Shown here: positions 50,909 through 60,141 of the stretch, one piece after another
How the letters are laid out: each line of letters begins with the position of its first letter
Numbering within the stretch: position 1 is the first letter of the stretch
DNA from: Sporomusaceae bacterium
Lineage (GTDB): Bacteria > Bacillota > Negativicutes > Sporomusales > UBA7701
Direction: 5' to 3'
Length of the DNA: 64,000 bases
NCBI GenBank assembly: GCA_031460455.1
Contig: JAVKTQ010000013.1
Coordinates: forward strand, 44,429-108,428
The notes under the pieces: model-generated
Seen by the model: only the letters and a program-made list of their open reading frames with translations
Told to the model about the DNA's origin: nothing
The model's database searches: none
Made by a program: the position numbers and the translations under genes

Positions 50909-51976
50909 GTGCGTTGCTCCAGGACACTGGCCGACGCCATCCGTGTGGGGGCGACGTACGCCGGCACCGTCATCGGGGCCGGATTCGCCTCCGGCCAGGA
51001 AATCGTCCAGTTCTTCGCCAGCTTCGGCAAAGCCGGCCTTGCCGGCATCGCCGTCGCCACCCTCCTGTTCGCCTGGCTCGGCGGCCGGTTGCTCGAAATC
51101 GGCTACCGCCTCAAGGCCACCGCCTACCACCAGGCCATCTACCACGTATGCGGCCGCCGCGCCGCCCTTGTCCTCGACGTCCTCACCGCCCTCTTCCTGT
51201 TCGTCATGCTGTCCGTCATGATCGCCGGCATCGCCACCGTCGGCCGCGACTACCTCGGCCTGCCCTACTACCTTGGCCTCGCGGCCGCCGGAGCGGCCGT
51301 CGCCGTCACCGTACTCGGCGGCATCCGCGGCGTCGCCGTCGCCAACATGGCCATCGCGCCGCTCCTCATTCTCTGCATCGCCGCCGTCGGCCTTTACTCC
51401 CTCGCCTACCACGCCGCCGACCCGGGGCCCCTCGCGGCGCCGCCCGCCCCCGCCAGCCAATCCGCCCCCCACTGGCTGCTCGCCACCCTCATCTACGTCT
51501 CATACAACCTCATGGTCGGCGCCACCGTGCTCGTCCCGCTCGGCGGCACCGTGGCCCGCTACGCCGCCCGTGCCGTCGGCGGGGCGCTCGGCGGCCTCAT
51601 CCTCGGCGGTCTGGCGGCGTTCCTCACCCTCGTCGTCATGCTCCACCACCCTGTCAGCCTCACCCAGGAAGTGCCCATCCTCGAAATCGCCAGCCGCCAG
51701 CACCCCCTCGCCAGCATAATCTACACCGCCATATTGCTCGCGGCAATGTACACCACCGCCCTCGCCAGCCTCTACGGCTGTGCCGGCAAAGCGGCGGCGG
51801 CGACGGGCCTCCACCCGGCCGTAGCCGTAGTGCTGGTCGCCGTCGCCGCCGTCATATGCGGTCAATTCGGTTTTGCCAAACTTATCAAAGTGCTCTTCCC
51901 TGTGTTCGGCTACGCGACGCTGTGGTTCACGGCGCGGCTTGCCTGGCTTTCGCTTCGAGATAGCCGATGGCGCTGA
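50909..51976 (+). CDS. YkvI-family membrane transporter-like protein
   Basis: A 355-residue protein with about ten membrane helices. It starts GTG after AGAGAGGGGGGACC. The N-terminus GATYAGTVIGAGFASGQEIVQF is characteristic of YkvI-like proteins of the amino-acid carrier superfamily; an unwound-helix glycine motif is visible there. Function is unknown. Its last 50 bases overlap the convergently transcribed reductase gene. Confidence 0.82.
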   Translation: MRCSRTLADAIRVGATYAGTVIGAGFASGQEIVQFFASFGKAGLAGIAVATLLFAWLGGRLLEIGYRLKATAYHQAIYHVCGRRAALVLDVLTALFLFVMLSVMIAGIATVGRDYLGLPYYLGLAAAGAAVAVTVLGGIRGVAVANMAIAPLLILCIAAVGLYSLAYHAADPGPLAAPPAPASQSAPHWLLATLIYVSYNLMVGATVLVPLGGTVARYAARAVGGALGGLILGGLAAFLTLVVMLHHPVSLTQEVPILEIASRQHPLASIIYTAILLAAMYTTALASLYGCAGKAAAATGLHPAVAVVLVAVAAVICGQFGFAKLIKVLFPVFGYATLWFTARLAWLSLRDSRWR

Positions 51977-52805
51977 GCACCGCCACCAGGCCCTCGCCGG
52001 TAGCCTTCGCGATCTGCCAGGGCTTGCCCGTGCAGTCGCCGGCGGCGAACACACCGGGAATGCTTGTCGACATATCCCTGTTAACCTTTATAACCTCGCC
52101 GTCCAGCTCGATGCCGGGGAGCACATTCTCCACCGGATCCGACTGGCGGAGGATGAACACGCCGTCGACATCCAGCGTCCCCTGCTCGGTCGCAAGCGAC
52201 TCCACCTGAGTGTCGCCCTTGATCGCCCGCGGCTTGTCGCTCACCACCTTCACATTGTCCAAAAAGCGCGGCAGCTCGCCCTTATACTGCGGCAGATAAT
52301 AAACCTGGCGGCACAGCTCGCCGAGATACGTCGCCTCATGCTCGCCCTCCGTCGTATAAGAAATCACCGCCACATTCTTATCCTTGTAAAACATCGCGTC
52401 GCAAGTCGCGCAATAGCTCACCCCGCGGCCGAGGAAATCCTTCTCGCCGGCGAACAGCACCGTCGCCACCACGCCGGTCGCCAGAATGATCGCCCGCGCC
52501 TCGTAAGTGGCCGCAGGCGTCAGCAGCGTAAACACCTCGCCGGGGTAGATATTAAGGACCTTCTCCTTGATAAGGGTTGGCTCGTGGGCCAGACAATGGG
52601 CGGACATCTGCTGCATCAGGCCTTTGCCGGTGATCTGAGGCAAGCCGGGATAATTGTCCACCAGATGAGCCTTCTGCAGCTTCTGGCTGAAATCGAGATG
52701 CTCGAACAAGGCCACGCTCTTGTTGCGGATGCGCCCGGTCAGCGCGGCCGACAGGCCTGCCGGCCCGCCGCCGATCACGGCGATATCGAATACTTTCTCG
52801 GCCAT
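51927..52805 (-). CDS. Thioredoxin reductase-like flavoprotein lacking NADPH motifs
   Basis: A 292-residue flavoprotein, starting MAEKVFDIAVIGGGPAGLSA (FAD GxGxxG), with the redox-active CATC in SYCATCDAMF near residue 135 and a C-terminal GVFAAGDCTGKPWQIAKATGEG. The usual NADPH-binding GGGDSA and HRR motifs are replaced by VISYTTEGEHEA and YYLPQYKG, as in ferredoxin-dependent flavin thioredoxin reductases. An AAGGAGG box precedes the ATG. An N-terminal extension in frame is not real. Ferredoxin would fit the Fe-S-rich setting, but the donor is unproven. Confidence 0.85.
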   Translation of the reverse strand: MAEKVFDIAVIGGGPAGLSAALTGRIRNKSVALFEHLDFSQKLQKAHLVDNYPGLPQITGKGLMQQMSAHCLAHEPTLIKEKVLNIYPGEVFTLLTPAATYEARAIILATGVVATVLFAGEKDFLGRGVSYCATCDAMFYKDKNVAVISYTTEGEHEATYLGELCRQVYYLPQYKGELPRFLDNVKVVSDKPRAIKGDTQVESLATEQGTLDVDGVFILRQSDPVENVLPGIELDGEVIKVNRDMSTSIPGVFAAGDCTGKPWQIAKATGEGLVAVLSAIGYLEAKARQAAP

Positions 52806-52839
52806 TTTAAATACCTCCTTCGGAACAAGGGGTGACGGC

Positions 52840-53148
52840 ATGTATAACCATATGCTCACCAAAATAGCCTGTGGCGCCGTATTCCGGATGGCGTTCGCGG
52901 CCGGCGTCTGCATCGGCGGAATTTGCGGCGTCGCGCTTGGTATCCTTGAGCGCAGCGCCGTCGGCATCTTCGGCGGCGCCTTCCTCGGTCTGGCGGTCGG
53001 CCTTGGCGCAGGAGCCCTTGCCTTCGCCGGCGCGGTCGTCTTCAACCTGCTTGTCCCATATCTTGGCGGCGTCGCGGTGTGGCTCGATCCCGTCCCCGCA
53101 GTCCCGCCGGACCCCGCCGAACCTCCCGGACAACAGCCTGCCGATTAG
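52840..53148 (+). CDS. Small glycine-rich membrane protein, function unknown
   Basis: A 102-residue protein from ATG 52840, with AAGGGGTGA upstream. Two hydrophobic segments rich in glycine and alanine (GVCIGGICGVALGIL and GGAFLGLAVGLGAGALAFAG) are followed by a proline-rich tail. It is divergent from the reductase, 34 bases apart, and its 3' end overlaps the aldo/keto reductase gene by four bases. I recognise no family. Confidence 0.5.
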   Translation: MYNHMLTKIACGAVFRMAFAAGVCIGGICGVALGILERSAVGIFGGAFLGLAVGLGAGALAFAGAVVFNLLVPYLGGVAVWLDPVPAVPPDPAEPPGQQPAD

Positions 53149-54161
53149 CCCAAGTCCTCGGCCACCTTCTTCAGCCGCTCGCGGATGGGCAAATCGTAAG
53201 GGCAACGCTTCTCGCACGCCCCGCACTGGGTGCAGGCCGACGCCTTCACCGGCACCCCCGCGTAGCGGCCGGGGATGGCGGTCTTCATGTTATAGCGCGT
53301 GTACTGCAGATGGAAAATAAACAACTGCGGGATATCGATGCCGACGGTGCAAGGCATACAGTAGCCGCAGCGGCGGCAGAAATTGGCGCCGATCTCGGCG
53401 GCCAGGCGACCCAGCTCCTCGCGTTCCGCGGCGGTCAGCGGCCGGAAATTCTTCAGCGCGGCCAGATTCTCCTCGACATGCTTTACCTCGTCCATGCCGG
53501 GGATCGCGGTCGTGATGTCGTGCTCCAGGATGTACCTGAGGGCCAGGTCCGGTTTGTCGATCTGACCGCCGCCCAGCGGCTTCATCACGATAATGCCGAT
53601 ATTCTCCTTCCTCGCCAGGGGAAAGAGCTCCTCCTCCGCCTTGGACTCGATACAGTTGAACGGTGCCTGCACAGTGCTGAACCGGCCGGTCCTGAGGCTC
53701 TCGGTAAGCAACTCCATGCTGTGGCCGGTGATGCCGATATGGCCGATCTTGCCGGCCGCCTGCGCCTCCTGCAGCGCCTCGAGCGCGCCGCCGGGCCCCA
53801 TAACCTTATCGAGATCGGGGCGGTTTTTAACATTGTGGACTTGATAAAGATCGATATAATCCGTCTTCATGGTCGCCAGGCTTATATCGATATCCCTGGC
53901 CATGCTCGCCCGGTCGCGGGCCATGCTCTTGGTAGCCAGATAATACTCCCGCCGCCGGGACGAAACGTGGCAGCCGATCTTCTCCTCGCTGTCGGTATAG
54001 GCGCGGGCCGTATCGATAAAATTAATCCCCGCGTCCAGAGCCGCGTTAAGCACCGGACCAGCCTCAGCCAGCGTGCAGCGCTGCATGGGCAGGCCGCCGA
54101 AAGCGATGGCGGTCACTTCCAGGCCGGTGCGGCCGAGAATTCTTTTTTCCAAAATTATCAC
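53145..54161 (-). CDS. Aldo/keto reductase with C-terminal 4Fe-4S domain
   Basis: A 338-residue protein. The AKR barrel begins ILGRTGLEVTAIAFGGLP and has the catalytic tyrosine in DTARAYTDSEEKIG, the lysine in LATKS and the histidine in LYQVHNV. The C-terminus adds CRRCGYCMPC and CTQCGACEKRCP ferredoxin motifs, a pattern of anaerobic aldo/keto reductases with 4Fe-4S centres. The start is GTG at 54161 or the TTG three codons later, which has better spacing from GGGGTGA. It is a single-gene unit. Confidence 0.88.
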   Translation of the reverse strand: MIILEKRILGRTGLEVTAIAFGGLPMQRCTLAEAGPVLNAALDAGINFIDTARAYTDSEEKIGCHVSSRRREYYLATKSMARDRASMARDIDISLATMKTDYIDLYQVHNVKNRPDLDKVMGPGGALEALQEAQAAGKIGHIGITGHSMELLTESLRTGRFSTVQAPFNCIESKAEEELFPLARKENIGIIVMKPLGGGQIDKPDLALRYILEHDITTAIPGMDEVKHVEENLAALKNFRPLTAAEREELGRLAAEIGANFCRRCGYCMPCTVGIDIPQLFIFHLQYTRYNMKTAIPGRYAGVPVKASACTQCGACEKRCPYDLPIRERLKKVAEDLG

Positions 54162-54309
54162 CCCTTCCCGATTTTATTTCGGTCTGCGGCCCGGACAATC
54201 CTCCCCCGGTGCCATCGGTTTTCTTAATGGCCTTGCACCGGAGTCTTGCCAATGCTAGCTTTATATGGGCGGAAGAAAATTATGCACAGACCGCCGCCGG
54301 CCTGGCCGC

Positions 54310-54339
54310 AAAAAAGACAACCCGTGCGTTGCGCACGGG
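54310..54339 (-). terminator. Intrinsic terminator of the GGGEF/HD-GYP gene
   Basis: CCCGTGCG-TTG-CGCACGGG forms a stem ten bases after the stop codon. On the minus strand it is followed by TTGTC and TTTTTT. Confidence 0.8.
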
Positions 54340-54348
54340 CTGTAGGCG

Positions 54349-56607
54349 TCAATTTGGCTGTAAAAGCTTCACGAACAACGCCACCAGGCTGGCGTCGAAC
54401 TGGCGGCCGGCGCAGCGGACAAGCTCGCTCACCGCGTCGGTGTGCGTCATCGCCTTGCGATAGGGGCGGTCGTTAGTCATCGCGTCATACGCGTCCACAA
54501 TGCCGAGAATGCGGCAGGGGAGGGGGATATCCTCGCCGGCCAGGCCGAGCGGGTAGCCCTCGCCGTTCCACCATTCCTGGTGCTTCAAAATCCAGTCGGC
54601 GATCGGCTCCAGCTCCGGGGAAGCCAAAGCGATACGGTAGCCGATCTCCGAGTGCCGCTTCATCACCTCGAACTCCTCGGCGGTCAGCCGGCCGGGCTTG
54701 AAAAGGATATGATCGGGGATGCCGACCTTGCCGATATCGTGGAACCGGCCAAGCAGCCGCAGGTCGGGCAGCTCGCTGTTGGGCAGCCCCACGGCTACGG
54801 CCAGCCGCTCCATCAGCTCCTGGAGGCGGTCGGCGTGGCCGTCGGTCACGAAATCCCTCGCCTCGAGAGCCTGGGCGAGAGTGGCGACAATGGCGCTGTG
54901 GCCGCTCTGCTTGCTGTGGAGTTTCTCGCGGTACATATTGCGATCGGCCGTCTTGAAGGTGTCGGCCAGCGTCTCGTCGACGCAGAAACGGAGGGCGCGG
55001 CCGAGCGATATGGAGAGCGGCGTCCGGGTCGATTCACGATAGGCGGCGACCGCCTGCTGGATTCGGTCGCAGGCCTTCTTCACCGCGGCCGCGTCACTGT
55101 TGGCCATAATCACCCCAAACTCGCCGCCGCCGATGCGGGCCACCACGTCGCCGTCGCCGAAGCAGCCGGCAATCATCTCCGCCGCGGTGACGATCAGCTT
55201 ATCGCCGGTGTCGTGGCCGAGAGTGTCGTTGATGAACTTCAGGCCGTCAATATCGCCGACAATCACCCCTACCGGCAGGAACCGCCCGTCGTTCAGCCGC
55301 CGCAGCTCGGTCTCAAAGAACGCGCGGTTGCTAAGCCCGGTGGCCTGGTCGGTCAGGCTCATCTTTTTCAGCTCGCGCTCCATCTCGCGGCGCTCGGTAA
55401 TATCGCGGACGATCGCGATAACCTCGTCGTCGGCTGAGGCCACGAGGCGCATCTCCCGATACAGCAGCCTGCCTTCCGGGGCTACGATCTCATAGTCGAA
55501 CTCATGGACGGACCGCGTCCTGACAGCCTCAGCTATGCCGAAAGTCATCTTCTCGCCAAGATACGGCGGGGTGAACTCGCGGAGGTGCTTGCCGATATAG
55601 TCGTCCAGCGGGGCGACCGACTCGATGCTGCCGCCCTGTTTGAATTCCAGCAGGAACCCGTCCGGGCTAAGGCGGAGAATAATATCCGGCAGCGCGTCCA
55701 GGACAGCCTGGGTACGGGCCCGCTGCAGCTCCAGGTCGGCCTCCATAAGCGCGCGCTCCGTCAGCTCCTCCCGCAGCGAGCGGTTGAGGCGGGCGTTCGC
55801 AAGGGTGATCGAAGCCAGCTCGGCAAAGCTGGCGAGCAGATCCCGGGCGTGTTCGTCCAGCTCGCGGTGGTCGAAATAATTCACGCCGAACACCCCTGCC
55901 ACCTCGCCGCCGACGATCAGCGGAAAACCGGTCGAGGTCCGGATGATGTCGAAGCCCTTGTCGCCCATCCGGCTGTCCCACTTGTCATAGTCATGAATGA
56001 CGAGCGGCATACCGGAGTTCCATACCTGGCCGACCACACCCTCGCCGCGGCGCTGGCGAAAGCCTATCTCCCGGATGGCGGTGCCGATCACCACTTTCAG
56101 CTCCATCGTCTGGCCGTCGTCGTCCAGAGTGTAAAGGTAAGCGTGCGAAGACTCCCCCAGCGTGGCGGCCTTCTCGACGATCAGGCGCAGCAGGGCGTCC
56201 ACATCGCGCTCGTGCATAAGAGAAAAAGCCGTCTCCCGCAACATCAGGAGACACTCGTTCTGGCGGCGGATCTTGTCCTGGCTCGCCACGATCTCGGTGA
56301 ACTGCTGGCGCAGTTCCTCCTCCGCGGCGGTAAGTTCCTCGTTCGTCTGGGTGAGCGTTTCGTTGCGCTCTTGCAGATCCCTTTCCGCGCGGACGATCGA
56401 ATCGAGGTTCTTGCGGATGACCCAAAAAAGCAGGACTGCCGTAGCGGCGACAAAAAACCAGCCCTTGGCGACCTGCAGGGCGGTGATGGTAGCCGGATCC
56501 CGAGCGACCGAAAACAGAACAGTGTCCGAAAACACAATCCATAAACCGGCGATTACAGCATACGAAAAAGCGACTCTGGCGGCAATCAGGAAAGCATTCG
56601 TTCTCAT
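54349..56607 (-). CDS. Membrane sensor with GAF, PAS, degenerate GGDEF and HD-GYP domains
   Basis: About 752 residues. Two N-terminal membrane segments are followed by a coiled coil with a heptad-like EELTAAEEELRQQF, a GAF domain, a PAS domain, then a GGDEF domain in which the active motif reads RIGGGEFGVI (GGGEF), and an HD-GYP domain with FHDIGKVGIPDHILFKPG and HQEWWNGEGYPLGL. HD-GYP cleaves cyclic di-GMP. The GGDEF Asp-to-Gly change argues against diguanylate cyclase activity, so the domain may be regulatory. Start ATG 56607 has GGGAGG seven bases upstream. Confidence 0.9.
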   Translation of the reverse strand: MRTNAFLIAARVAFSYAVIAGLWIVFSDTVLFSVARDPATITALQVAKGWFFVAATAVLLFWVIRKNLDSIVRAERDLQERNETLTQTNEELTAAEEELRQQFTEIVASQDKIRRQNECLLMLRETAFSLMHERDVDALLRLIVEKAATLGESSHAYLYTLDDDGQTMELKVVIGTAIREIGFRQRRGEGVVGQVWNSGMPLVIHDYDKWDSRMGDKGFDIIRTSTGFPLIVGGEVAGVFGVNYFDHRELDEHARDLLASFAELASITLANARLNRSLREELTERALMEADLELQRARTQAVLDALPDIILRLSPDGFLLEFKQGGSIESVAPLDDYIGKHLREFTPPYLGEKMTFGIAEAVRTRSVHEFDYEIVAPEGRLLYREMRLVASADDEVIAIVRDITERREMERELKKMSLTDQATGLSNRAFFETELRRLNDGRFLPVGVIVGDIDGLKFINDTLGHDTGDKLIVTAAEMIAGCFGDGDVVARIGGGEFGVIMANSDAAAVKKACDRIQQAVAAYRESTRTPLSISLGRALRFCVDETLADTFKTADRNMYREKLHSKQSGHSAIVATLAQALEARDFVTDGHADRLQELMERLAVAVGLPNSELPDLRLLGRFHDIGKVGIPDHILFKPGRLTAEEFEVMKRHSEIGYRIALASPELEPIADWILKHQEWWNGEGYPLGLAGEDIPLPCRILGIVDAYDAMTNDRPYRKAMTHTDAVSELVRCAGRQFDASLVALFVKLLQPN

Positions 56608-56710
56608 CAGGGTGCCTCCCCATCCGACTGGAGCGGACAATTATGCTATTTTTCAAAAAAATTCGACGTAGTGGTGGATTGTTCCTGTTTTTTGGCGCGT
56701 TTAGGGCAAA

Positions 56711-56743
56711 AATCGGGAGGCAAAATTGCTTTGCCTCCCGATT
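56711..56743 (-). terminator. Intrinsic terminator of the serA-DUF1015 operon
   Basis: AATCGGGAGGCAAA and its exact complement form a 14-bp stem around ATTGC, followed on the minus strand by TTTTT. Confidence 0.8.
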
Positions 56744-56781
56744 GTCAAAACAGGGCGTAATCTACGCAGTCCCGCGCAGGC

Positions 56782-58032
56782 TTACCGGCAGCCGGTCAGA
56801 TGCACCGCCATCGCATCCCGCAGCTTCGGCTCGAACCACGTCGACTTCGGCGGCATGATCGCGCCGCGGTCGGCAATCGCCATCAGCTCCGCCACCGAAG
56901 TGGGGAAGAGGGAGAAGGCCACGGCGTACCTACCGCCGTCCACCAGCCGCTCCAGCTCGGCCATGCCGCGGATGCCGCCGACGAAATTGATCCGCTTGTC
57001 GGTGCGGGGGTCGCCCACCTTCAGCAGCGGCGCCAGCAGATTATCCTGGAGAATGCTGACATCCAGCGAAGCCACCGGGTCGGAGCCGCCGAAGCTCCCC
57101 GGCCGGGCGGTCAGCCGGTACCAGCGGCCGCCGAGGTACATGCCGAACGTATGGGCCGCGGTCGGCTTCAAGGCGCCGGCGGGGTGCTCCTCGACGGCGA
57201 ACTTCTCTTGGGCGGCGGCCAGAAACCCGTCCGGCGTAAAGCCGGCAAGATCGGCCACCACGCGGTTGTAATCCATTATCCGCACTTGCTCGTGGGGGAA
57301 GATCACCACCAGGAAGCGGTTATAAGCCTCGTCCCCCGTATGGCCGGGGTTCGCGGCCCGGCACCTCTCCCGCACCCGCGCCGCCGCCGCCGAACGGTGG
57401 TGGCCGTCGGCGATATACAAGGCCGGCACCGCGCGGAACGCCTCTTCGAGAGCGGCGATATCGGCCGCCCCGTCCACCACGTACAGCGTGTGGCTTATCC
57501 CGTCCGCGGCGGTGAAATCATACACCGGCGGCTTCCGGCGGCAGCGCTCGATCAGCGCGTCGATGCCCCGGTCGGCCCGGTAAGTCAGGAACACCGCCCC
57601 TGTCTGGGCGCCCGTCGCGGCGATATGGTTCACCCGGTCGAGCTCCTTGTCGGGACGGGTGAATTCGTGCTTCTTGATGATACCCTGCTCATACTCGTCG
57701 ACCGACGCCGCGGCCACCAGGCCGACCTGGGTATGGTCGCCCATCTTCTGCCTGTAGATATAAAAGCAGGGAGCGGGATCCTGCCGCAGGTACCCCTTGG
57801 CGGCGAAATCGTCCAGCGTAGCGCGCGCCTGGGCATACACCGCCGGCGAATAATGATCGACATCGGCCGGCAGATCGACCTCCGCCTTCGTCACCCGCAG
57901 GAAGCTGTAAGGGTTGTCGGCCGTTATCCGCCGCGCCTCCTCGGAATCCATCACATCATAGGGCAGAGCGGCGATGCTGGCGGCCAGTTCGGGGGCCGGC
58001 CGCAGGCCGCGGAACGGTTTTACTGTTGCCAT
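56782..58032 (-). CDS. DUF1015 family protein
   Basis: A 416-residue cytoplasmic protein, beginning MATVKPFRGLRPAPELAASI and containing LPYDVMDSEEARR, HHRSAAAARVRE preceded by YIADG, FPHEQVRIMDYNRVV and MPPKSTWFEPKLRDAM, matching the DUF1015 family. Family function is unsettled; its genes commonly lie next to serA, as here, with the 17-base gap suggesting co-transcription under the serine T-box. Confidence 0.87.
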   Translation of the reverse strand: MATVKPFRGLRPAPELAASIAALPYDVMDSEEARRITADNPYSFLRVTKAEVDLPADVDHYSPAVYAQARATLDDFAAKGYLRQDPAPCFYIYRQKMGDHTQVGLVAAASVDEYEQGIIKKHEFTRPDKELDRVNHIAATGAQTGAVFLTYRADRGIDALIERCRRKPPVYDFTAADGISHTLYVVDGAADIAALEEAFRAVPALYIADGHHRSAAAARVRERCRAANPGHTGDEAYNRFLVVIFPHEQVRIMDYNRVVADLAGFTPDGFLAAAQEKFAVEEHPAGALKPTAAHTFGMYLGGRWYRLTARPGSFGGSDPVASLDVSILQDNLLAPLLKVGDPRTDKRINFVGGIRGMAELERLVDGGRYAVAFSLFPTSVAELMAIADRGAIMPPKSTWFEPKLRDAMAVHLTGCR

Positions 58033-58049
58033 CGGGACCTTCCTTTCGT

Positions 58050-59636
58050 TCAGCCGAGGTTGAAATTGACCAGTTTGGCGCCGAGGATACCGTCCACCGC
58101 CTTGATCTTCAGCATAACCGGCGTCGGCAGATCGGCCTCGACCGTCATAACCATAATGCTCGTGCCGGCGGTCGCGGTGCGGCCCACCTGCATGCCGGCG
58201 ATATTGATGCCGCTTTCGCCGAGGATCGTGCCCACCTTGCCGATGATCCCCGGCTTATCGATATGCGGACCGATCAGCAGCCAGCCTGTCGGGTCGACAT
58301 CCACCCGGTAGCCGTCGATCATCACGATGCGGGCCTCCTCCTTGCCGAACAGCGTGCCGGCCACCATATGGGCGCCCTTATCCGTGCGGATGCGGACGGT
58401 AAGAAGATTGGCGAAGTTAGCCGTCTCCTTGCTCTTGATCTCCTTCGCCTTTATGCCGCGCGCCTTGGCTACGCCGGGAGCGTTGACGTAATTCACCGTC
58501 TCCTGGAGGATGGGGCCGAGCAGGCCCTTCAGCACGGCCGTCGTAAGCATGCGGGTATCCACCTCGCTGATCTGGCCGTTATACTCCACCTCGACCGTCT
58601 CGATGCGCCCGTCGGCCAGATGGACGGCCAGGCAGCCCATCTTCTCGGCCACACCCAGGTACGGCTTGATAACCTTCATCACATGCGCCGGCACGGGGGC
58701 AATGTTGACCGCCGTCGTCACAGGCTCGCCGCGCAGGGCGACAAGAATGCCCTCCGCCACATCCACCGCCACGCCCACCTGAGCCTCGGCCGTCGAAGCG
58801 CCCAAATGCGGGGTAAGCACCACCTTGTCGACGCCGAGCAGCGGGTTGGCGGCGTCAATCGGTTCCTTCTCGAAAACGTCGATAGCCGCGCCGGCCACGA
58901 TCCCCTCATTGATTGCCGCGGCCAACGCCGCCTCGTCGATCACCCCGCCGCGGGCGCAGTTGACGATCCGCACCCCCGGCTTGACCTTCTTGAACCGCTC
59001 CTTGTCGAACAGCCCCTTCGTATCGGCGGTCAGCGGCAGGTGCAGCGTGATAAAATCGGCGCCGGCCAGCACCTCGTCGAGCTCCACGAGATCGATATCG
59101 AGAGTCCGGGCGTGTTCGGCGCTGATAAACGGGTCATACGCCAGCACCTTCATCTCCATCGCCAGCGCCCGTTTGGCCACGCCGGTGCCGATGCGGCCGA
59201 GACCGAGCACACCGAGCGTCTTGCCCCGCATCTCCACGCCCACGAACTTGCCCCGCTGCCACTCGCCGCTTTTCACCGACTGATGGGCCTGGGGGATGTT
59301 ACGGGCCAGGGAAAGCATCATCGCCATCGTGTGCTCGGTCGCGGCGATCGTATTCCCCTCCGGGGCGTTCAGCACGATAATGCCCTTCTTCGTCGCCGCC
59401 TCCACATCGATATTATCCACGCCTACGCCGGCCCGGCCGATGACCTTGAGACTATCGGCCGCCTCGATAACGGCTTTTGTGACCTTAGTCTCGCTGCGCA
59501 CAACCAGCGCGTCGTAGCCGGGGATAAGAGCGACAAGCTCCTCGGCCGCCAGCTTCAGTTTCACATCCACCTCGTGCTCTTTGCGCAGGATCGCTACACC
59601 CTTATCGGATACCGGGTCGGATACGAGTATTTTCAT
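58050..59636 (-). CDS. serA: D-3-phosphoglycerate dehydrogenase SerA
   Basis: A 528-residue enzyme of the long type. The catalytic part has [35 protein letters not shown] for [16 protein letters not shown] with the arginine, EKEPIDA with the glutamate and [12 protein letters not shown] with the histidine. An intervening domain and a C-terminal ACT domain (from [20 protein letters not shown]) follow, the ACT domain being the usual site of serine feedback. It is transcribed from the promoter at 59976-60004 behind a T-box leader. Confidence 0.95.
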   Translation of the reverse strand: MKILVSDPVSDKGVAILRKEHEVDVKLKLAAEELVALIPGYDALVVRSETKVTKAVIEAADSLKVIGRAGVGVDNIDVEAATKKGIIVLNAPEGNTIAATEHTMAMMLSLARNIPQAHQSVKSGEWQRGKFVGVEMRGKTLGVLGLGRIGTGVAKRALAMEMKVLAYDPFISAEHARTLDIDLVELDEVLAGADFITLHLPLTADTKGLFDKERFKKVKPGVRIVNCARGGVIDEAALAAAINEGIVAGAAIDVFEKEPIDAANPLLGVDKVVLTPHLGASTAEAQVGVAVDVAEGILVALRGEPVTTAVNIAPVPAHVMKVIKPYLGVAEKMGCLAVHLADGRIETVEVEYNGQISEVDTRMLTTAVLKGLLGPILQETVNYVNAPGVAKARGIKAKEIKSKETANFANLLTVRIRTDKGAHMVAGTLFGKEEARIVMIDGYRVDVDPTGWLLIGPHIDKPGIIGKVGTILGESGINIAGMQVGRTATAGTSIMVMTVEADLPTPVMLKIKAVDGILGAKLVNFNLG

Positions 59637-59669
59637 GTGTATTCCCTCCAGAAAAATATTCTTGGTTAT

Positions 59670-59698
59670 AAAAAAACCGCCCCAAAATTGGGGCGGGA
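59670..59698 (-). terminator. T-box module 2 terminator
   Basis: CCGCCCCAA-AA-TTGGGGCGG gives a perfect 9-bp stem and on the minus strand runs into TTTTTTT. It is the switch closest to serA. Confidence 0.85.
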
Positions 59699-59746
59699 TT
59701 TTCCCGCGGTGCCACCCAGCTTAAGCCGACGCCGTGATCCGGCTAA

Positions 59747-59779
59747 CAAAAAACCCTCATCCCGCCAGGGACGAGAGGA
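59747..59779 (-). terminator. T-box module 1 terminator
   Basis: On the minus strand CCTCTCGTCCC pairs with GGGATGAGGG with one wobble and a bulge, then TTTTTT follows. The upstream T-box sequence GGGTGGCAACGCGG would compete with it. Confidence 0.75.
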
Positions 59780-59975
59780 ATTCCCGCGTTGCCACCCACA
59801 TTGCCATACAGCCAACTTATGCCGCTTTATCGGGCGGCGCCCGTCATGATTCTTCACCAGCCGCTCCGGGGCGGAACCGCCTGCCCGGCCACCGGCTCGC
59901 ACCATCCGCCGGCTCTCTGTAGGCACACAACACTTGGCTTCCCTTTCAACGCGTTGCCGTATAAATTTAGTTTTG

Positions 59976-60004
59976 ATTATAGTCCATCCCTCCGGCAAAG
60001 TCAA
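59976..60004 (-). promoter_or_regulatory. serA sigma-70-type promoter
   Basis: On the minus strand TTGACT is separated by exactly 17 bases from TATAAT, seven bases or so before the start of the T-box leader. Confidence 0.85.
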
Positions 60005-60141
60005 GTGTATTTTGGACGAAAACATTTGTCGCGAAAGAAAGAAAAATTTTCCCCGCCGCGCGACATAGCGGCCGCTTTTGGCAGGAATACGGCCAGCGCC
60101 GCCCAGAATACTTATTTAACGCCAAAAAAGGAGGAATGACC

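Larger units (their letters stand above)
59637..59969 (-). promoter_or_regulatory. Serine-type T-box leader with duplicated antiterminator/terminator modules
   Basis: The leader has the T-box landmark AGAGAGCCGG plus GGTGCGAGCCGG in Stem I. In the specifier region, GAAGAATCATGAC carries UCA (59847-59849), a serine codon that fits serA. The T-box sequence occurs twice: GGGTGGCAACGCGG (59784-59797) and GGGTGGCACCGCGG (59704-59717). Each is followed by its own terminator with a T-run. Only one Stem I is present, so one specifier seems to govern two switch modules. Uncharged serine tRNA would favour readthrough. Confidence 0.85.
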
